Of a DNA stretch of 64,000 nucleotides, positions 1-8,754 are shown one piece after another. A model generated the notes under the pieces. The model did not search any database. It was not told the origin of the DNA and saw nothing but the letters and a program-made list of their open reading frames with translations. Each line of letters starts with the position of its first letter. Position 1 is the first letter of the stretch. The stretch is from Oligoflexia bacterium (GTDB taxonomy: Bacteria > Bdellovibrionota > Bdellovibrionia > JABDDW01), in NCBI GenBank assembly GCA_020847095.1, contig JADLCR010000055.1, positions 20,273 to 84,272 of the forward strand. The letters are read 5' to 3'. A program made the position numbers and the translations under genes.

Positions 1-2
1 CG

Positions 3-848
3 TTTGTGACGAGCTGGGGACCGGGTCCTGAAATTGCCAAAAAATTCGAAGCCACTTGCAATTGCAAGGTCAAATTGGTGGACGCCGGTGACGGGGGTTC
101 AATGCTTGGCCGTGTTAAGTTAGAAGGCTCTCGCAGTCCGGCCGACATGGTTATAGGAGTCGAAGAAGCTTTCGTTTCTCGTTTGGAAAAAGACTTAGGT
201 TGGGACCAACGCCCGGCACTTTTGGATTCGGGGCCGCTGGCGTTTGTTTACAAACGATCGCGAGTCAGTCAACCCCCTAAGAGTCTCGACGATTTGTTAG
301 ATCGACGTTGGAAAAATCAAATCGTGATTCAAGATCCGAGATTTTCATCGGTGGGTCTGGGGTTTTTACTTTGGGTTTTAGAACTCAAAGGACAGGGAGC
401 TTGGGATTACTTGAAAAAGCTAAAGCCTCAACTCAAAATGATCACGCCCAATTGGGATTTGGCTTATGGCATGTTCAAAAAAGACCAAACACTCTTGGTT
501 TTGAGCTATTGGACGAGTCCCGCCTATCACATACAAGAAGAAAAAAATTTTGATATTGCAGCAGCTGAATTTTCGCAGGGGCATTATGTTCAAAAGGAAT
601 ATTTGGCCATCAATCCACGGTCGCAAAAACTTCAGCTGGCGCAGCGCTTCGCGCAGTTTCTCGTATCCCAAGAGGCTCAGCAAGAAGTTAATCGTCGAAA
701 TTTTATGTATCCGGCCAATGATCTCACTCCGCTAACAGAAGCTTTTTTAAAAATCGGCAAACCATCGAAACTCATCGAATTAAAAACTAAGGTTTCGAAA
801 GAGCAACTCGATGAAATTCTCAAAAAATGGAGAGCCATCTTTTCTTGA
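3..848 (+). CDS. thiB: Thiamine ABC transporter, substrate-binding protein (5' end missing)
   Basis: Periplasmic thiamine/TPP-binding protein that delivers its ligand to the ThiP permease. The reading frame is already open at the window edge, so the signal peptide and first residues lie upstream; the GTG at position 6 is an internal valine, not a start. Seen motifs match the ThiB family closely from memory: WGPGP and FEA-CNC near the start, DPR followed by GLGFLLW, then SYWTSPAYHI-EEK and FSQGHY, and a FMYP motif near the C-terminus. The stop overlaps the ATG of the permease gene (TGATG), which argues for an operon with thiP and thiQ. A TPP riboswitch, common in front of such operons, would lie outside the window. 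Confidence 0.9.
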   Translation, partial: FVTSWGPGPEIAKKFEATCNCKVKLVDAGDGGSMLGRVKLEGSRSPADMVIGVEEAFVSRLEKDLGWDQRPALLDSGPLAFVYKRSRVSQPPKSLDDLLDRRWKNQIVIQDPRFSSVGLGFLLWVLELKGQGAWDYLKKLKPQLKMITPNWDLAYGMFKKDQTLLVLSYWTSPAYHIQEEKNFDIAAAEFSQGHYVQKEYLAINPRSQKLQLAQRFAQFLVSQEAQQEVNRRNFMYPANDLTPLTEAFLKIGKPSKLIELKTKVSKEQLDEILKKWRAIFS

Positions 849-2266
849 TGTGGTTTTTAGTTTTTCTAATTTTAGTTGTTCCTTATGGATTTTATTTTAC
901 CCATGGTGGAATTTCGCACTGGGGAAGCGTCATTCAAGAGCCGGCAACATGGAATGCCTTGGGTTTTACAATATGCCAGGCGGCATTAAGTAGTCTTTTA
1001 GCATGTGTCATTGGGCTTGCACTCGCGCCCGGCTATGCGCACTTTGGTTCTAAGCGGCGCTTACTGGCTGCCATTTGGTTTTTGCCTAGCTTGCTGTCAC
1101 CGATACTCATTTGCCTTGGGCTTTTACTGAGCTTTCGTACATTTCCATTTGGCTGGACTGGAATCTTATTAGGGCACATCTTAATGAATGCCACTTGGTG
1201 CGGCGTTGTTTTGGGGGAAGCATGGCATCGTCAGGAGTCGCGCTTTGCAATGGTTGAAAATCAAATTGGATTAAAGGGAATCGGGTTGCTTTGGCGTGTG
1301 CGATTACCGTTGATGGGCAAAGACTTGATTGGCTGTGCGGTGACCGTATTTGCCCTTTGTCTGACCTCGTTTGCGGTACCGCTGACGTTAGGCGGAGGCC
1401 CACAGTTCTCGACTCTTGAAGTTTTGATTTATGAGTGGATTCGGGTCTACGGTGATTGGGAGGCTGCTGCCGCGCTGGGTGCTCTCAACTCTATGTTTCA
1501 AGTTTTGGTTTTCATAATGGTCCTGAAGCCCTTTCTTCAAAAGGATGACTATCGAAAAGAGCTCCATCAGGATTTTCAATGGGATATCTGGAGCGCGATT
1601 GCCCTCGTCGGGACTTTGCTAATGCTTTACCCTTTGGCGGAAATTGGAGCGACCGGCGTTGGAGGTCTTAAGCTTCTCACGCGTGCCGAATGGTTCGAAT
1701 TTTTGAAATCGGGAGGCATTAGCTTGGCTCTGGCCATTTCAGTTGGAGTTCTGATTGGAGGGTTAGTGCTTTTGGCTCATTTGATTTCAGCTCCTTGGTG
1801 GCTCAGGTATTGGCCGCTTCAAAGCGGTGTTTCAATGGGCGTGTCCTTGTTCTTACTCTTGCAAGAATGGCCTGGGCTTCAATGGTTCGCTTTGGGACTA
1901 GGTCAAATGGCTTTGTTTTTTCCACTTTTGTGGAGGCAACTAGAACCCCAGGTCCGGTATTTGAGGGGGCAATGGGCTGATGTCATTAAGGTCAACGGCC
2001 TTTCAAGACTCAAGCAAATTAAAATTTGGCTGGGAGTTTCTCGCGGCCCACTCATGACGGCCTCAACTTTGGCGACATGTTGGTCGTTGGGTGAATTTTC
2101 CTTGGCTAAAACATTTTCAGTAGAAAATCCCACTGTAACTTTGCTTATCCATCAGCACTTGGGTAGTTATCGACTCGAGCAGGCTTCGGCTTTAGCTCTC
2201 ATGATGATGGTGGTCGTATTTGTGCTTGTTGGTACAAGCTGGAGAGTGCCTCGTGGCGAAAATTAG
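848..2266 (+). CDS. thiP: Thiamine ABC transporter, fused permease protein
   Basis: Inner-membrane permease carrying two permease units in one chain of 472 residues, with about 12 hydrophobic segments. Two cytoplasmic EAA-like coupling loops are visible: one around EAWHRQE and G-IGLLWRVRLPL in the first half, another around VIKVNGLSRLKQI in the second half. An upstream ATG at 827 is open, but the ATG at 848 overlaps the thiB stop as TGATG and has GGAGAG at 829-834, so 848 is preferred. Usual ThiP is somewhat longer (about 530 residues). Partner genes are thiB before it and thiQ after it. The fused layout also occurs in iron(III) permeases; the thiamine call rests on the ThiB neighbour. Confidence 0.85.
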   Translation: MWFLVFLILVVPYGFYFTHGGISHWGSVIQEPATWNALGFTICQAALSSLLACVIGLALAPGYAHFGSKRRLLAAIWFLPSLLSPILICLGLLLSFRTFPFGWTGILLGHILMNATWCGVVLGEAWHRQESRFAMVENQIGLKGIGLLWRVRLPLMGKDLIGCAVTVFALCLTSFAVPLTLGGGPQFSTLEVLIYEWIRVYGDWEAAAALGALNSMFQVLVFIMVLKPFLQKDDYRKELHQDFQWDIWSAIALVGTLLMLYPLAEIGATGVGGLKLLTRAEWFEFLKSGGISLALAISVGVLIGGLVLLAHLISAPWWLRYWPLQSGVSMGVSLFLLLQEWPGLQWFALGLGQMALFFPLLWRQLEPQVRYLRGQWADVIKVNGLSRLKQIKIWLGVSRGPLMTASTLATCWSLGEFSLAKTFSVENPTVTLLIHQHLGSYRLEQASALALMMMVVVFVLVGTSWRVPRGEN

Positions 2267-3245
2267 TAATCTCAATTATGCCTATGGTGATTTTCACCTT
2301 CAAATTCCCGAATGGCGGTTTTCTGATAGAGAGATTACTTGTGTTTGGGGGCCGAGTGGTTCAGGGAAATCAACCCTTCTTCAAATAATGGCCGGGTTAC
2401 TAAATACTAAAGAAGATTATTTTTTTGAACTAGGTGGCCAAACTCTTTCAGGCCGAGCCGCTGAAGCGCGTGAAATTGGCTTTGTCTTTCAGGATTTTCG
2501 ACTTTTTCCCCACATGACAAGTCTTGAGAATTTGCAGATCGCCCAAAAATCCGGAGCGCTGAACATTCAAACAGTCAGCGAGGCATTATCAATAGGAAGA
2601 ATATTAAACCAAAAAGCCTCGACCTTATCGGGTGGGGAGGCTCAACGAGTTGCTTTGGCCAGAGCGCTAATCAGAAACCCAACGCTCGTCTTGCTAGATG
2701 AACCCTTTAGTTCGCTTGATGAAGGATTGAAATCAGAAGCTCGCAATTTGGTCCTTAAGATTCAGCGTCAATTTTCAGTGCCATTTGTTATCGTGACCCA
2801 CGACTTGAGAGATGTGCGGGCGATGGCCGCTGATTTATTGGTTCTTAAAGACGGGAAAGTGATTTGTTCTGGCACCGCGCAGACTTGTTTGGATTTTCCA
2901 AAGGGTCTTGAGGCCGCTCGTATTAATTCTGAAAATCAGGTGATTCCGGCGAAATGGGAGAGCGGCAAGATTCAGGTTCTTGGTGGCCAGTTTGAATTGA
3001 AATCGACTAACCAACGAAGTGGATCGGGATGGGTGGTGATTAAAAAATGGAAATTTCAATTAACACCCATGAACCAAGGGCTACAAGGTCTTATCGTGTC
3101 TTGCTTTCAAAATGGGCCTCACTGGGAGTGCTTGGTCGACATTCACTCTCAAATGGTAACCCTATTACTGCCAAAGCCATTTAATGTAGGTGATACCATC
3201 TTTGTCGCACCGGAGTTTGATTCCTGTTGCTTGATTTTTGATTGA
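2253..3245 (+). CDS. thiQ: Thiamine ABC transporter, ATP-binding protein with TOBE-like tail
   Basis: ATPase subunit that drives import through ThiP. Walker A GPSGSGKST is at residues 33-41, signature LSGGE at about 125-129, Walker B LVLLDEP at about 145-151 and the H-loop THD at about 182-184. The GTG at 2253 has GGAGAG six bases upstream and overlaps the end of thiP by 14 bases; the longer frame opening at a TTG (2220) lacks such a site. At 330 residues it is about 100 longer than classic ThiQ: the last 80 or so residues look like a TOBE-type beta domain, as in FbpC/PotA/CysA proteins. That tail could mean another ligand class, but the clear ThiB upstream supports thiamine. Confidence 0.85.
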   Translation: MAKISNLNYAYGDFHLQIPEWRFSDREITCVWGPSGSGKSTLLQIMAGLLNTKEDYFFELGGQTLSGRAAEAREIGFVFQDFRLFPHMTSLENLQIAQKSGALNIQTVSEALSIGRILNQKASTLSGGEAQRVALARALIRNPTLVLLDEPFSSLDEGLKSEARNLVLKIQRQFSVPFVIVTHDLRDVRAMAADLLVLKDGKVICSGTAQTCLDFPKGLEAARINSENQVIPAKWESGKIQVLGGQFELKSTNQRSGSGWVVIKKWKFQLTPMNQGLQGLIVSCFQNGPHWECLVDIHSQMVTLLLPKPFNVGDTIFVAPEFDSCCLIFD

Positions 3246-3265
3246 GCCGTTAAATTGACACGTCT

Positions 3266-3865
3266 ATGAAGATGATTCTTTGCACATTTTTTCTGATCGT
3301 ATCAATGAAGGCCCATGCCGAACCTACAGGGCTTTTCTTAAGCGAAAGCTTAATTGGCTTTTCTGGGGCGCTGAGTTCGACAGCGTCCAACGTATCGCAG
3401 CAAACAGTATTTTCGTCGGAAACCGGGTTGGGGTATGTGCTTTGGGGTGCGGTCTATCTTGGAGGAGCCTTTTCTTACCAAGCCCACAGCGAATCAGTCA
3501 CAGACTCTACGGGACGAGCCACCCAGCATATGCGCACAAACCAATACTACGGGCCCTCTTTAGGTTGGATCAATGACGCATTTGTTATCGCGGGAACGTA
3601 TTATGCGTTTGCCGAAGAGAAAGACAACGTAACTCCTATTTCAGGAGCGGGTTACGCGGATAGTCGCACGGGTAGCGGCTTTGGGGTTTTAGCCTCTTAC
3701 CGCTTTAGCTTGGGCTGGTTTCAATTGGGTCCGACTGTTATTTACCGATCCATAGGATTCACCAATTGTCGTAATCCCATCACCGGGGCAACTTCTAGCT
3801 GTTCGCCACAAATCGACCGGTCGGAGCTCCTTCCTTACTTGACACTATTTCTGAACCTTCAGTAA
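3266..3865 (+). CDS. Outer-membrane beta-barrel protein, unknown function
   Basis: Secreted protein of 199 residues with a signal peptide ending near AHA-EP (cut about residue 18-19). The mature part has alternating polar and hydrophobic stretches with Gly and aromatic residues typical of small outer-membrane barrels, for example LGYVLWGAVYLGGAFSYQ and FVIAGTYYAFAEE, and it ends LTLFLNL-Q, close to an outer-membrane C-terminal signature. Two cysteines sit in the last 50 residues (NCRN and SSCSP) and may pair. It begins 20 bases after thiQ, so it may be read with the thiamine operon, but no link to thiamine is evident. No specific family was recognised. Confidence 0.7.
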   Translation: MKMILCTFFLIVSMKAHAEPTGLFLSESLIGFSGALSSTASNVSQQTVFSSETGLGYVLWGAVYLGGAFSYQAHSESVTDSTGRATQHMRTNQYYGPSLGWINDAFVIAGTYYAFAEEKDNVTPISGAGYADSRTGSGFGVLASYRFSLGWFQLGPTVIYRSIGFTNCRNPITGATSSCSPQIDRSELLPYLTLFLNLQ

Positions 3866-3870
3866 CGTTT

Positions 3871-3892
3871 ACCCCTACAACGCGTAGGGGGT
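3871..3892 (+). promoter_or_regulatory. Hairpin over the ribosome binding site of the 3896 gene
   Basis: CCCCTAC at 3872-3878 can pair with GTAGGGG at 3884-3890 around a 5-base loop. The right arm contains the AGGGGG that serves as ribosome binding site for the ATG at 3896, so folding would hide it. No T-run follows on this strand, which argues against a terminator. Confidence 0.45.
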
Positions 3893-3895
3893 AAT

Positions 3896-6076
3896 ATGAA
3901 GAAGTTCTTGTCGGCGGCGGGCTTGTGTTTGGTTTTGTGTTCGAACGGTCAAGCGGCCAGCTATGATCCGGTTCCTGATCTTATTTCCGCATTTGGAAAT
4001 AGTTGTTCGATGGGGCCGTTTACCCAGCGCACGCTGAATCAATCAACGGCACTGCAACAAATTCTGCAAAATTTGAGAGACGATCCAGCATGTACGGCGC
4101 TCACTGGTGCGGTTGCGGGCTTTCAAAGCGCTGTCAATACGGTGAATCAGCTTTTGCAGCATCCCATTGTGCGTGACCGTGAGGGGAGAACGGAAGCCAT
4201 ACTCAACGAGTTACTCATCATCTACAACGATCTTCGCGATGACGACCCGATGAAAGCCACATTGGGCGATCAAATCGTCAGAATCCGATTAGAAAAGCTC
4301 GAACTCAACCAAGATATCAAATACGAGCAAAACGCATCGTTTTATCGAGGGCTGCAGGATCTGGCGTTTTATGTGCAAACGGTTTTCAGAAACCTCAACG
4401 GCGCCGGTGAGTGTTTGAGCAAACGGCCCAACTTAATTATTCAATTGGCCGCTCAAATTTTAGGGGTGACCTCGGTATTTTTAGATTACCCTTTGGCTCC
4501 CGGAACTTTTTTGGTCGGTCAAGCTATCGAATCAATTTTAAATTTCATTCATAAAAATAGTTACAACTCAGGAATCAAAGAGCTTCAACAAGCCCGACTT
4601 GTTACGGCCCTTTCTTGTGTAATTGAAGGTTTGGCCGTGAATTATTGTGAGGCCCGTGACGCAGAGGTGCTCATTAAAGCCCAGTCACAGCCTGAAAAAC
4701 TTCTCAAATTGGAAGACTCCAACTGGCCGGGACTTCGTCTGGTCGAGCGTGATATTTATCGCTTCAACCACTGGATTCAACGAATCATCGCCGGTGCAAG
4801 GCCCTCTTCATATTCTTCGGCTGAACCAAAAAACCGTGCGCGCATGAAACTTGCGGATTTAGAGTCTGCTGACCTGGATATGAATGGAATTTTAGCGGAT
4901 ACCGCTCGCGAACTTACAAACCTCAGTTCAAACGATCCTGATCGAGAAAAAAAGATTATTGGGAAAGCCATTCGAGGAATGGTGACTGTCATGCAGAAAT
5001 TCTCGATGAGAGTTTACGGGATGAGCAATTATCATGGTGGTGGAGGTTTACCTGAAGAGAGTCCGTTTTTTACGACTTTTATTCATGACCTTCAGTGCGG
5101 TCCGCAGGCTTACTTTGTAACAGGTAATGATTCGGCTCCGGCTCAAACAGTAGTCAACGGAGTTGCTCAATGCCCAGTTTATTCTCTCAATGATTTACCC
5201 AATCTTTCGACTTTGATTCAACGCAAAGAGATGATTTTTGCTAAAACAGAACGGGCTATCCGAGAAGAGACGAAGTTTATTCGTGACACGGATCCGGCTT
5301 CGGTGTTGGCGTCATTTGAGCATGGCACTCAAGTTCTTGTTTCCCCCGACGAGGTCGTGAGCCGCATAGCTGATTACCTAAAATATGTGAAGCAGGTTCA
5401 TCGACAGGTTCCTCAAGAAACACTTTATTTAATCGATGAGACTTTGAGTCTTTTGAGTAATGCCAGGGCCGTTTTGTCATCCAATTTAAAACCGGCACTC
5501 AAGGCCAGTGAACTTCAAAAAATACTGGCCCCTCTTGACGACTCCGCCTTTATTTCGAAGCGTCTTGAGAGCCTGGCGAATTGGGATTTGAATAAGCAAA
5601 TTCAAAATGGAAACATCTCTCAGGATGTTTCTCTCATTTTGCAGCTTTCGCTTTCTGATACTGTCGGCACTCTTATTCGCGTGGGAATTGTTGAGCCCGA
5701 CCGAATGCTAAAAAAAGATATTCCAGAGGCGCAAACGTTGACCATTCGAAACCTCGAAGTTTTACAAAAAATGTTCAAGAAGCCGATCGAGAAGCAGCTT
5801 GAATATTTATCCAAGCAAGCTTTGTCCGGAGCTTCGGCTGATCCATCAAAAACAAAGGCGCTCAATAGTCTTTGCTTTTCGGCCCTGGCGTTGCCAGACC
5901 AAAAGAATGTTTCAAAATATTGCCAAGGGCAAAAAATGGCCAGCGTTTATGAAAAAAGTAAATTGAACTTGAGCTATTCAACGCTATCTAGCGACTCACT
6001 GGATAAGCGACTTTGCAGCTCTTATGATTTTTTCAGAAAATCTAGGCTCTATCGTTTAACTCAATCGCGACGATAA
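3896..6076 (+). CDS. Large secreted helical protein, unknown function
   Basis: A 726-residue protein with a clear signal peptide (KKFLSAAGLCLVLCSNGQA, cut near residue 20-21), so it is periplasmic or exported. The mature chain is mostly helix-forming, without membrane segments or recognised catalytic motifs; a run of Gly residues (NYHGGGGLP) lies near the middle. Cysteines are scattered, with a cluster near the C-terminus. The ribosome binding site AGGGGG sits inside a small hairpin. The 3' end overlaps the convergent guanine deaminase gene by 16 bases. I do not recognise the family; large secreted proteins of this kind are common in predatory Bdellovibrio genomes. Confidence 0.75.
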   Translation: MKKFLSAAGLCLVLCSNGQAASYDPVPDLISAFGNSCSMGPFTQRTLNQSTALQQILQNLRDDPACTALTGAVAGFQSAVNTVNQLLQHPIVRDREGRTEAILNELLIIYNDLRDDDPMKATLGDQIVRIRLEKLELNQDIKYEQNASFYRGLQDLAFYVQTVFRNLNGAGECLSKRPNLIIQLAAQILGVTSVFLDYPLAPGTFLVGQAIESILNFIHKNSYNSGIKELQQARLVTALSCVIEGLAVNYCEARDAEVLIKAQSQPEKLLKLEDSNWPGLRLVERDIYRFNHWIQRIIAGARPSSYSSAEPKNRARMKLADLESADLDMNGILADTARELTNLSSNDPDREKKIIGKAIRGMVTVMQKFSMRVYGMSNYHGGGGLPEESPFFTTFIHDLQCGPQAYFVTGNDSAPAQTVVNGVAQCPVYSLNDLPNLSTLIQRKEMIFAKTERAIREETKFIRDTDPASVLASFEHGTQVLVSPDEVVSRIADYLKYVKQVHRQVPQETLYLIDETLSLLSNARAVLSSNLKPALKASELQKILAPLDDSAFISKRLESLANWDLNKQIQNGNISQDVSLILQLSLSDTVGTLIRVGIVEPDRMLKKDIPEAQTLTIRNLEVLQKMFKKPIEKQLEYLSKQALSGASADPSKTKALNSLCFSALALPDQKNVSKYCQGQKMASVYEKSKLNLSYSTLSSDSLDKRLCSSYDFFRKSRLYRLTQSRR

Positions 6077-7338
6077 ACAGATTTGCCGTCAACGCAGGTC
6101 AGTTTGACGTGGGATTGATGACTGAGCATGAGGATCGCCGCCAAGCGATCCTCGTGTTTTTTTGCGTTGGCCATTCGGTCGCTTAGCACTGGGTCATAGG
6201 CTCCGTCGAGTACTACAAAATCCGCAGCCATTCCGCGAGCGAGAGTGCCCGAATCTTTTTGTCCAAGAGCTTTGGAACCTGCGCCTGTGATGAGCCACAG
6301 TAATTCGGCCGATGATAAAAAGTGACCTTGAAGGGCCTGTACTTCATAGGCACTTCGAGCAACTGAAGGCATGAACAATGATGTGCCGGCGCCGACATCG
6401 CTGCCAAGGGCTACGGCAACTCCGCTTTCGCGAACTTTCTTTAAAGAAAACAGCCCGCTTCCTAAAAAGAGGTTGCTGCTCGGGCAATGAATGACCGATG
6501 AGCGAAATTTTTTAAGGAGTTTGAGCTCGTCTCTTTCTAAATAAATCCCATGACCTAAAAGTGAGCGGTCGTTTAGTAACTCATGGTCGCTGTACACGGC
6601 CGTATAATTTCTGTGTTTAGGGTAAAGTTTTTTTACCCATTTGATTTCTTCTTGAGTTTCAGCAAGGTGGGATTGAAAAATCAAATCCGAATACTTTTGT
6701 CGAATTTTTGAAGTCAATTCAAGTAGGGTCTTCGTCGAAGTGGGGACAAATCGTAAGACTATTGAGGGTTTAATTCTCGGATGTTGCTTCCACTTTTTAA
6801 TGAGCTGTTGAAGTCCGGAAATTTGTCGTGAAGCCGGGCCGATCAACGGTCGCGGTGCGTGACGATCCATCAGAACTGGCCCCACATGGGCGCGAAGGCC
6901 CCAGCGATCAAGCTCCGCCATTAGCGATTCGGTGGCTTCTAAAGAACTCGTTGAGTAAACCGCGGCATGAGTGGTGCCGCTTGAAGCTAGGGCGCAGGCG
7001 AACTTTTTCCATCCCTTGTTTGCATGGGCAGCGTTTTGATATTTAAGTTCTGCAGGATAGGCAAATTCTTTAAGCCATCGCAAGAGCGTTTGGCCAGCCG
7101 AACCGACCATGTCGATTTGAGGACCATGCACATGACAATCGACAAACCCTGGCATTAAGACTGAAGACTTGCCGTGGTCAGTCCATTGGGCTTTCGGATA
7201 CTTCTTGTGACCTTGGCTTGTTGGGCCTACAAAAGCAATGCGGCTGTCTTTTCCGATCACAAGGCAGCCGTCTTCCCAAACATCTAGTTTTGTGGCGCTT
7301 TGGCAACTAAAGATCCAACGCGCGCGGTGAGCAATCAT
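6061..7338 (-). CDS. guaD: Guanine deaminase (amidohydrolase family)
   Basis: Predicted to hydrolyse guanine to xanthine and ammonia in the cytoplasm. The metal-binding amidohydrolase pattern is intact: PGFVDCHVH with H69 and H71, SHLAE at 223-227, GHG with H263, HCPSSN around 284-289 and GSDVGAGTS with D314. PGFVD-H-H-PQ, the FLGSGLF after HCPSSN and the VGAGTS stretch are those I associate with guanine deaminases rather than cytosine or chlorohydrolase relatives. Length (425) is usual. The start overlaps the end of the small secreted gene upstream by 4 bases (ATGA), so the two are co-translated. Adenosine deaminase lies further upstream on the same strand, which fits purine salvage. Confidence 0.88.
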   Translation of the reverse strand: MIAHRARWIFSCQSATKLDVWEDGCLVIGKDSRIAFVGPTSQGHKKYPKAQWTDHGKSSVLMPGFVDCHVHGPQIDMVGSAGQTLLRWLKEFAYPAELKYQNAAHANKGWKKFACALASSGTTHAAVYSTSSLEATESLMAELDRWGLRAHVGPVLMDRHAPRPLIGPASRQISGLQQLIKKWKQHPRIKPSIVLRFVPTSTKTLLELTSKIRQKYSDLIFQSHLAETQEEIKWVKKLYPKHRNYTAVYSDHELLNDRSLLGHGIYLERDELKLLKKFRSSVIHCPSSNLFLGSGLFSLKKVRESGVAVALGSDVGAGTSLFMPSVARSAYEVQALQGHFLSSAELLWLITGAGSKALGQKDSGTLARGMAADFVVLDGAYDPVLSDRMANAKKHEDRLAAILMLSHQSHVKLTCVDGKSVYRRD

Positions 7339-7673
7339 CGGATTCCGGATCGGCGGTCAATTGTAGACTGGGTGACGTGAGTTTCAAAGCCGTTGTCAAT
7401 TCCAGCAAATCGTACGGAAGCAAGTTGATCGCCGCCTTTGCATAAAACACTGACTTCAAAGCCGCACACTTCGCCATTGAGGCACATCCATCGAACAAGT
7501 TTGGCAGAATCAAGTTTTTCACATCCTAGGCCGTACTTGCTTTGCACAGCATTTAAAGTCCCAACAATCACAGCGTCGGATAAAACGCGCATGGTTGCCG
7601 GATCCGGCTTCGGGCCCGCATGTGATTGAAGTGAAATAAACGTAGAAAATAGCACTAGAAGAATTTGGCGCAT
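7335..7673 (-). CDS. Small secreted cysteine-containing protein
   Basis: A 112-residue protein with a signal peptide (MRQILLVLFSTFISLQSHA, cut near residue 19-20). The mature part holds four cysteines (in YGLGCEK, WMCLN, EVCGFE and VLCKGG), probably two disulphides in the periplasm. Its stop overlaps the start codon of the guanine deaminase gene by 4 bases, so it is a real, translated gene of that operon even though it has no recognised domain. A link between a periplasmic protein and purine deamination is not obvious; sharing an operon may only reflect tight packing. Confidence 0.7.
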   Translation of the reverse strand: MRQILLVLFSTFISLQSHAGPKPDPATMRVLSDAVIVGTLNAVQSKYGLGCEKLDSAKLVRWMCLNGEVCGFEVSVLCKGGDQLASVRFAGIDNGFETHVTQSTIDRRSGIR

Positions 7674-7709
7674 ATTGTCCCCCTGAGTCGCTAGATTTTC
7701 AGCGCCCGT

Positions 7710-8696
7710 TCATTTTGTCAACTTCATAAAACTGGCGCTGCGGGCATGATCGTTGAGAAGTTTAAAGTCAGCTTCGGTTGCTCCCCATTTTTTGGCTAAC
7801 TCGTATTCATGGGTGAGATCAATTCCAAACTGATGGGGATCATCAGAGTTCAGCGTGACTCTTAATCCTGATCGCAAAAAAGCAATTAACGGATGGTCTT
7901 GCTCCGAGTCAACGGCTCGAGTGATCAAGTTACTCGTTGGGCAAAACTCCAAAGTGACATTCTTTTCTCGAACGTAATTCATCACTTCTTTGGAGTGGCG
8001 AATCTGAACGCCGTGACCTATGCGCGTGGCTCCCAGCCGATCAATGGCCTCTTTAACAATCAGAGGAGCTTCCGGTCGGGGAGCTTCGCCGGCGTGAACA
8101 GTAATTCCTAGATCCAGTGAGCGTACTTGATTGAACAACGGCTCAAAAGTTTTGAGTTCATATCCGACTTCTGGTCCCGCGAGGTCAAAGCCGACAAAGT
8201 CAGAGCGGTAGGTTTCGACAAGTTCAGCGGTTGATTTTGCCTCGGCAAATGGCTGGTCCCGAGAAATGATGGCAATGAGACCCACTTGAATTTTATTTTC
8301 TAGCTGATCTTTGGCCTTTTTGATTCCTTTGACGATGGCTTCATGAATTTTAACAAAGTTGAGTTTGGGGTGCCCGGCCACCATGTAGCCCGGCGAGTAG
8401 CGTAACTCGAGGATTCTGATTCCGTCATGAAAAGCATCCAAGACATTTTCCATGGCGATACGTTCGACAATTTGAGGGGTGGCAATAAATTTTTGAACAA
8501 ACCAGAATTTCGTCAGCACCTCATGAAGGTCATTCATGGGTCTATCAATAACCGCCTCTGAGCGAATGCTTTGAGCGGAAGCGCCCTTTAAATCAATCCC
8601 TGCCTCCTGGGCGACATCGACCAGGGTTTGTAGCCGCACCGCGCCTTCCATGTGCCGATGGAGCTCAATTTTAGGATAGTCTCTCAATGCGCTCAT
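7710..8696 (-). CDS. add: Adenosine deaminase
   Basis: Zinc enzyme converting adenosine and deoxyadenosine to (deoxy)inosine in purine salvage. All signature residues are seen: H13 and H15 in ELHRHMEG, HAGEAP with H201 and E204, H228 in IGHGV, CPTSN at 252-256, and the aspartate pair SDDP at 285-286. Length (328) is normal for bacterial Add. It is followed 37 bases later by the small secreted gene and guaD on the same strand, so the cell can deaminate both adenosine and guanine; for a cell that lives on prey or scavenged nucleic acids this would be useful (inference). Confidence 0.93.
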   Translation of the reverse strand: MSALRDYPKIELHRHMEGAVRLQTLVDVAQEAGIDLKGASAQSIRSEAVIDRPMNDLHEVLTKFWFVQKFIATPQIVERIAMENVLDAFHDGIRILELRYSPGYMVAGHPKLNFVKIHEAIVKGIKKAKDQLENKIQVGLIAIISRDQPFAEAKSTAELVETYRSDFVGFDLAGPEVGYELKTFEPLFNQVRSLDLGITVHAGEAPRPEAPLIVKEAIDRLGATRIGHGVQIRHSKEVMNYVREKNVTLEFCPTSNLITRAVDSEQDHPLIAFLRSGLRVTLNSDDPHQFGIDLTHEYELAKKWGATEADFKLLNDHARSASFMKLTK

Positions 8697-8720
8697 ACCT
8701 TAAAGCATGGGGGAAAATCG

Positions 8721-8748
8721 TTGACCTGGCAAGAGTGCTGACTAATAT
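8721..8748 (+). promoter_or_regulatory. Likely sigma-70 promoter of the transketolase pair
   Basis: TTGACC at 8721-8726 and TAATAT at 8743-8748 are separated by 16 bases. The predicted transcript start (about 7 bases after the -10 box) falls at or next to the ATG at 8755, so the mRNA may be leaderless or nearly so; no properly spaced ribosome binding site is seen. Confidence 0.45.
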
Positions 8749-8754
8749 AGGGCC

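Noticed and set aside
6..8. GTG at position 6 as start of the thiB gene
   Set aside because: The frame is open upstream of it to the window edge and the family has a signal peptide and about 30 more residues before this point.
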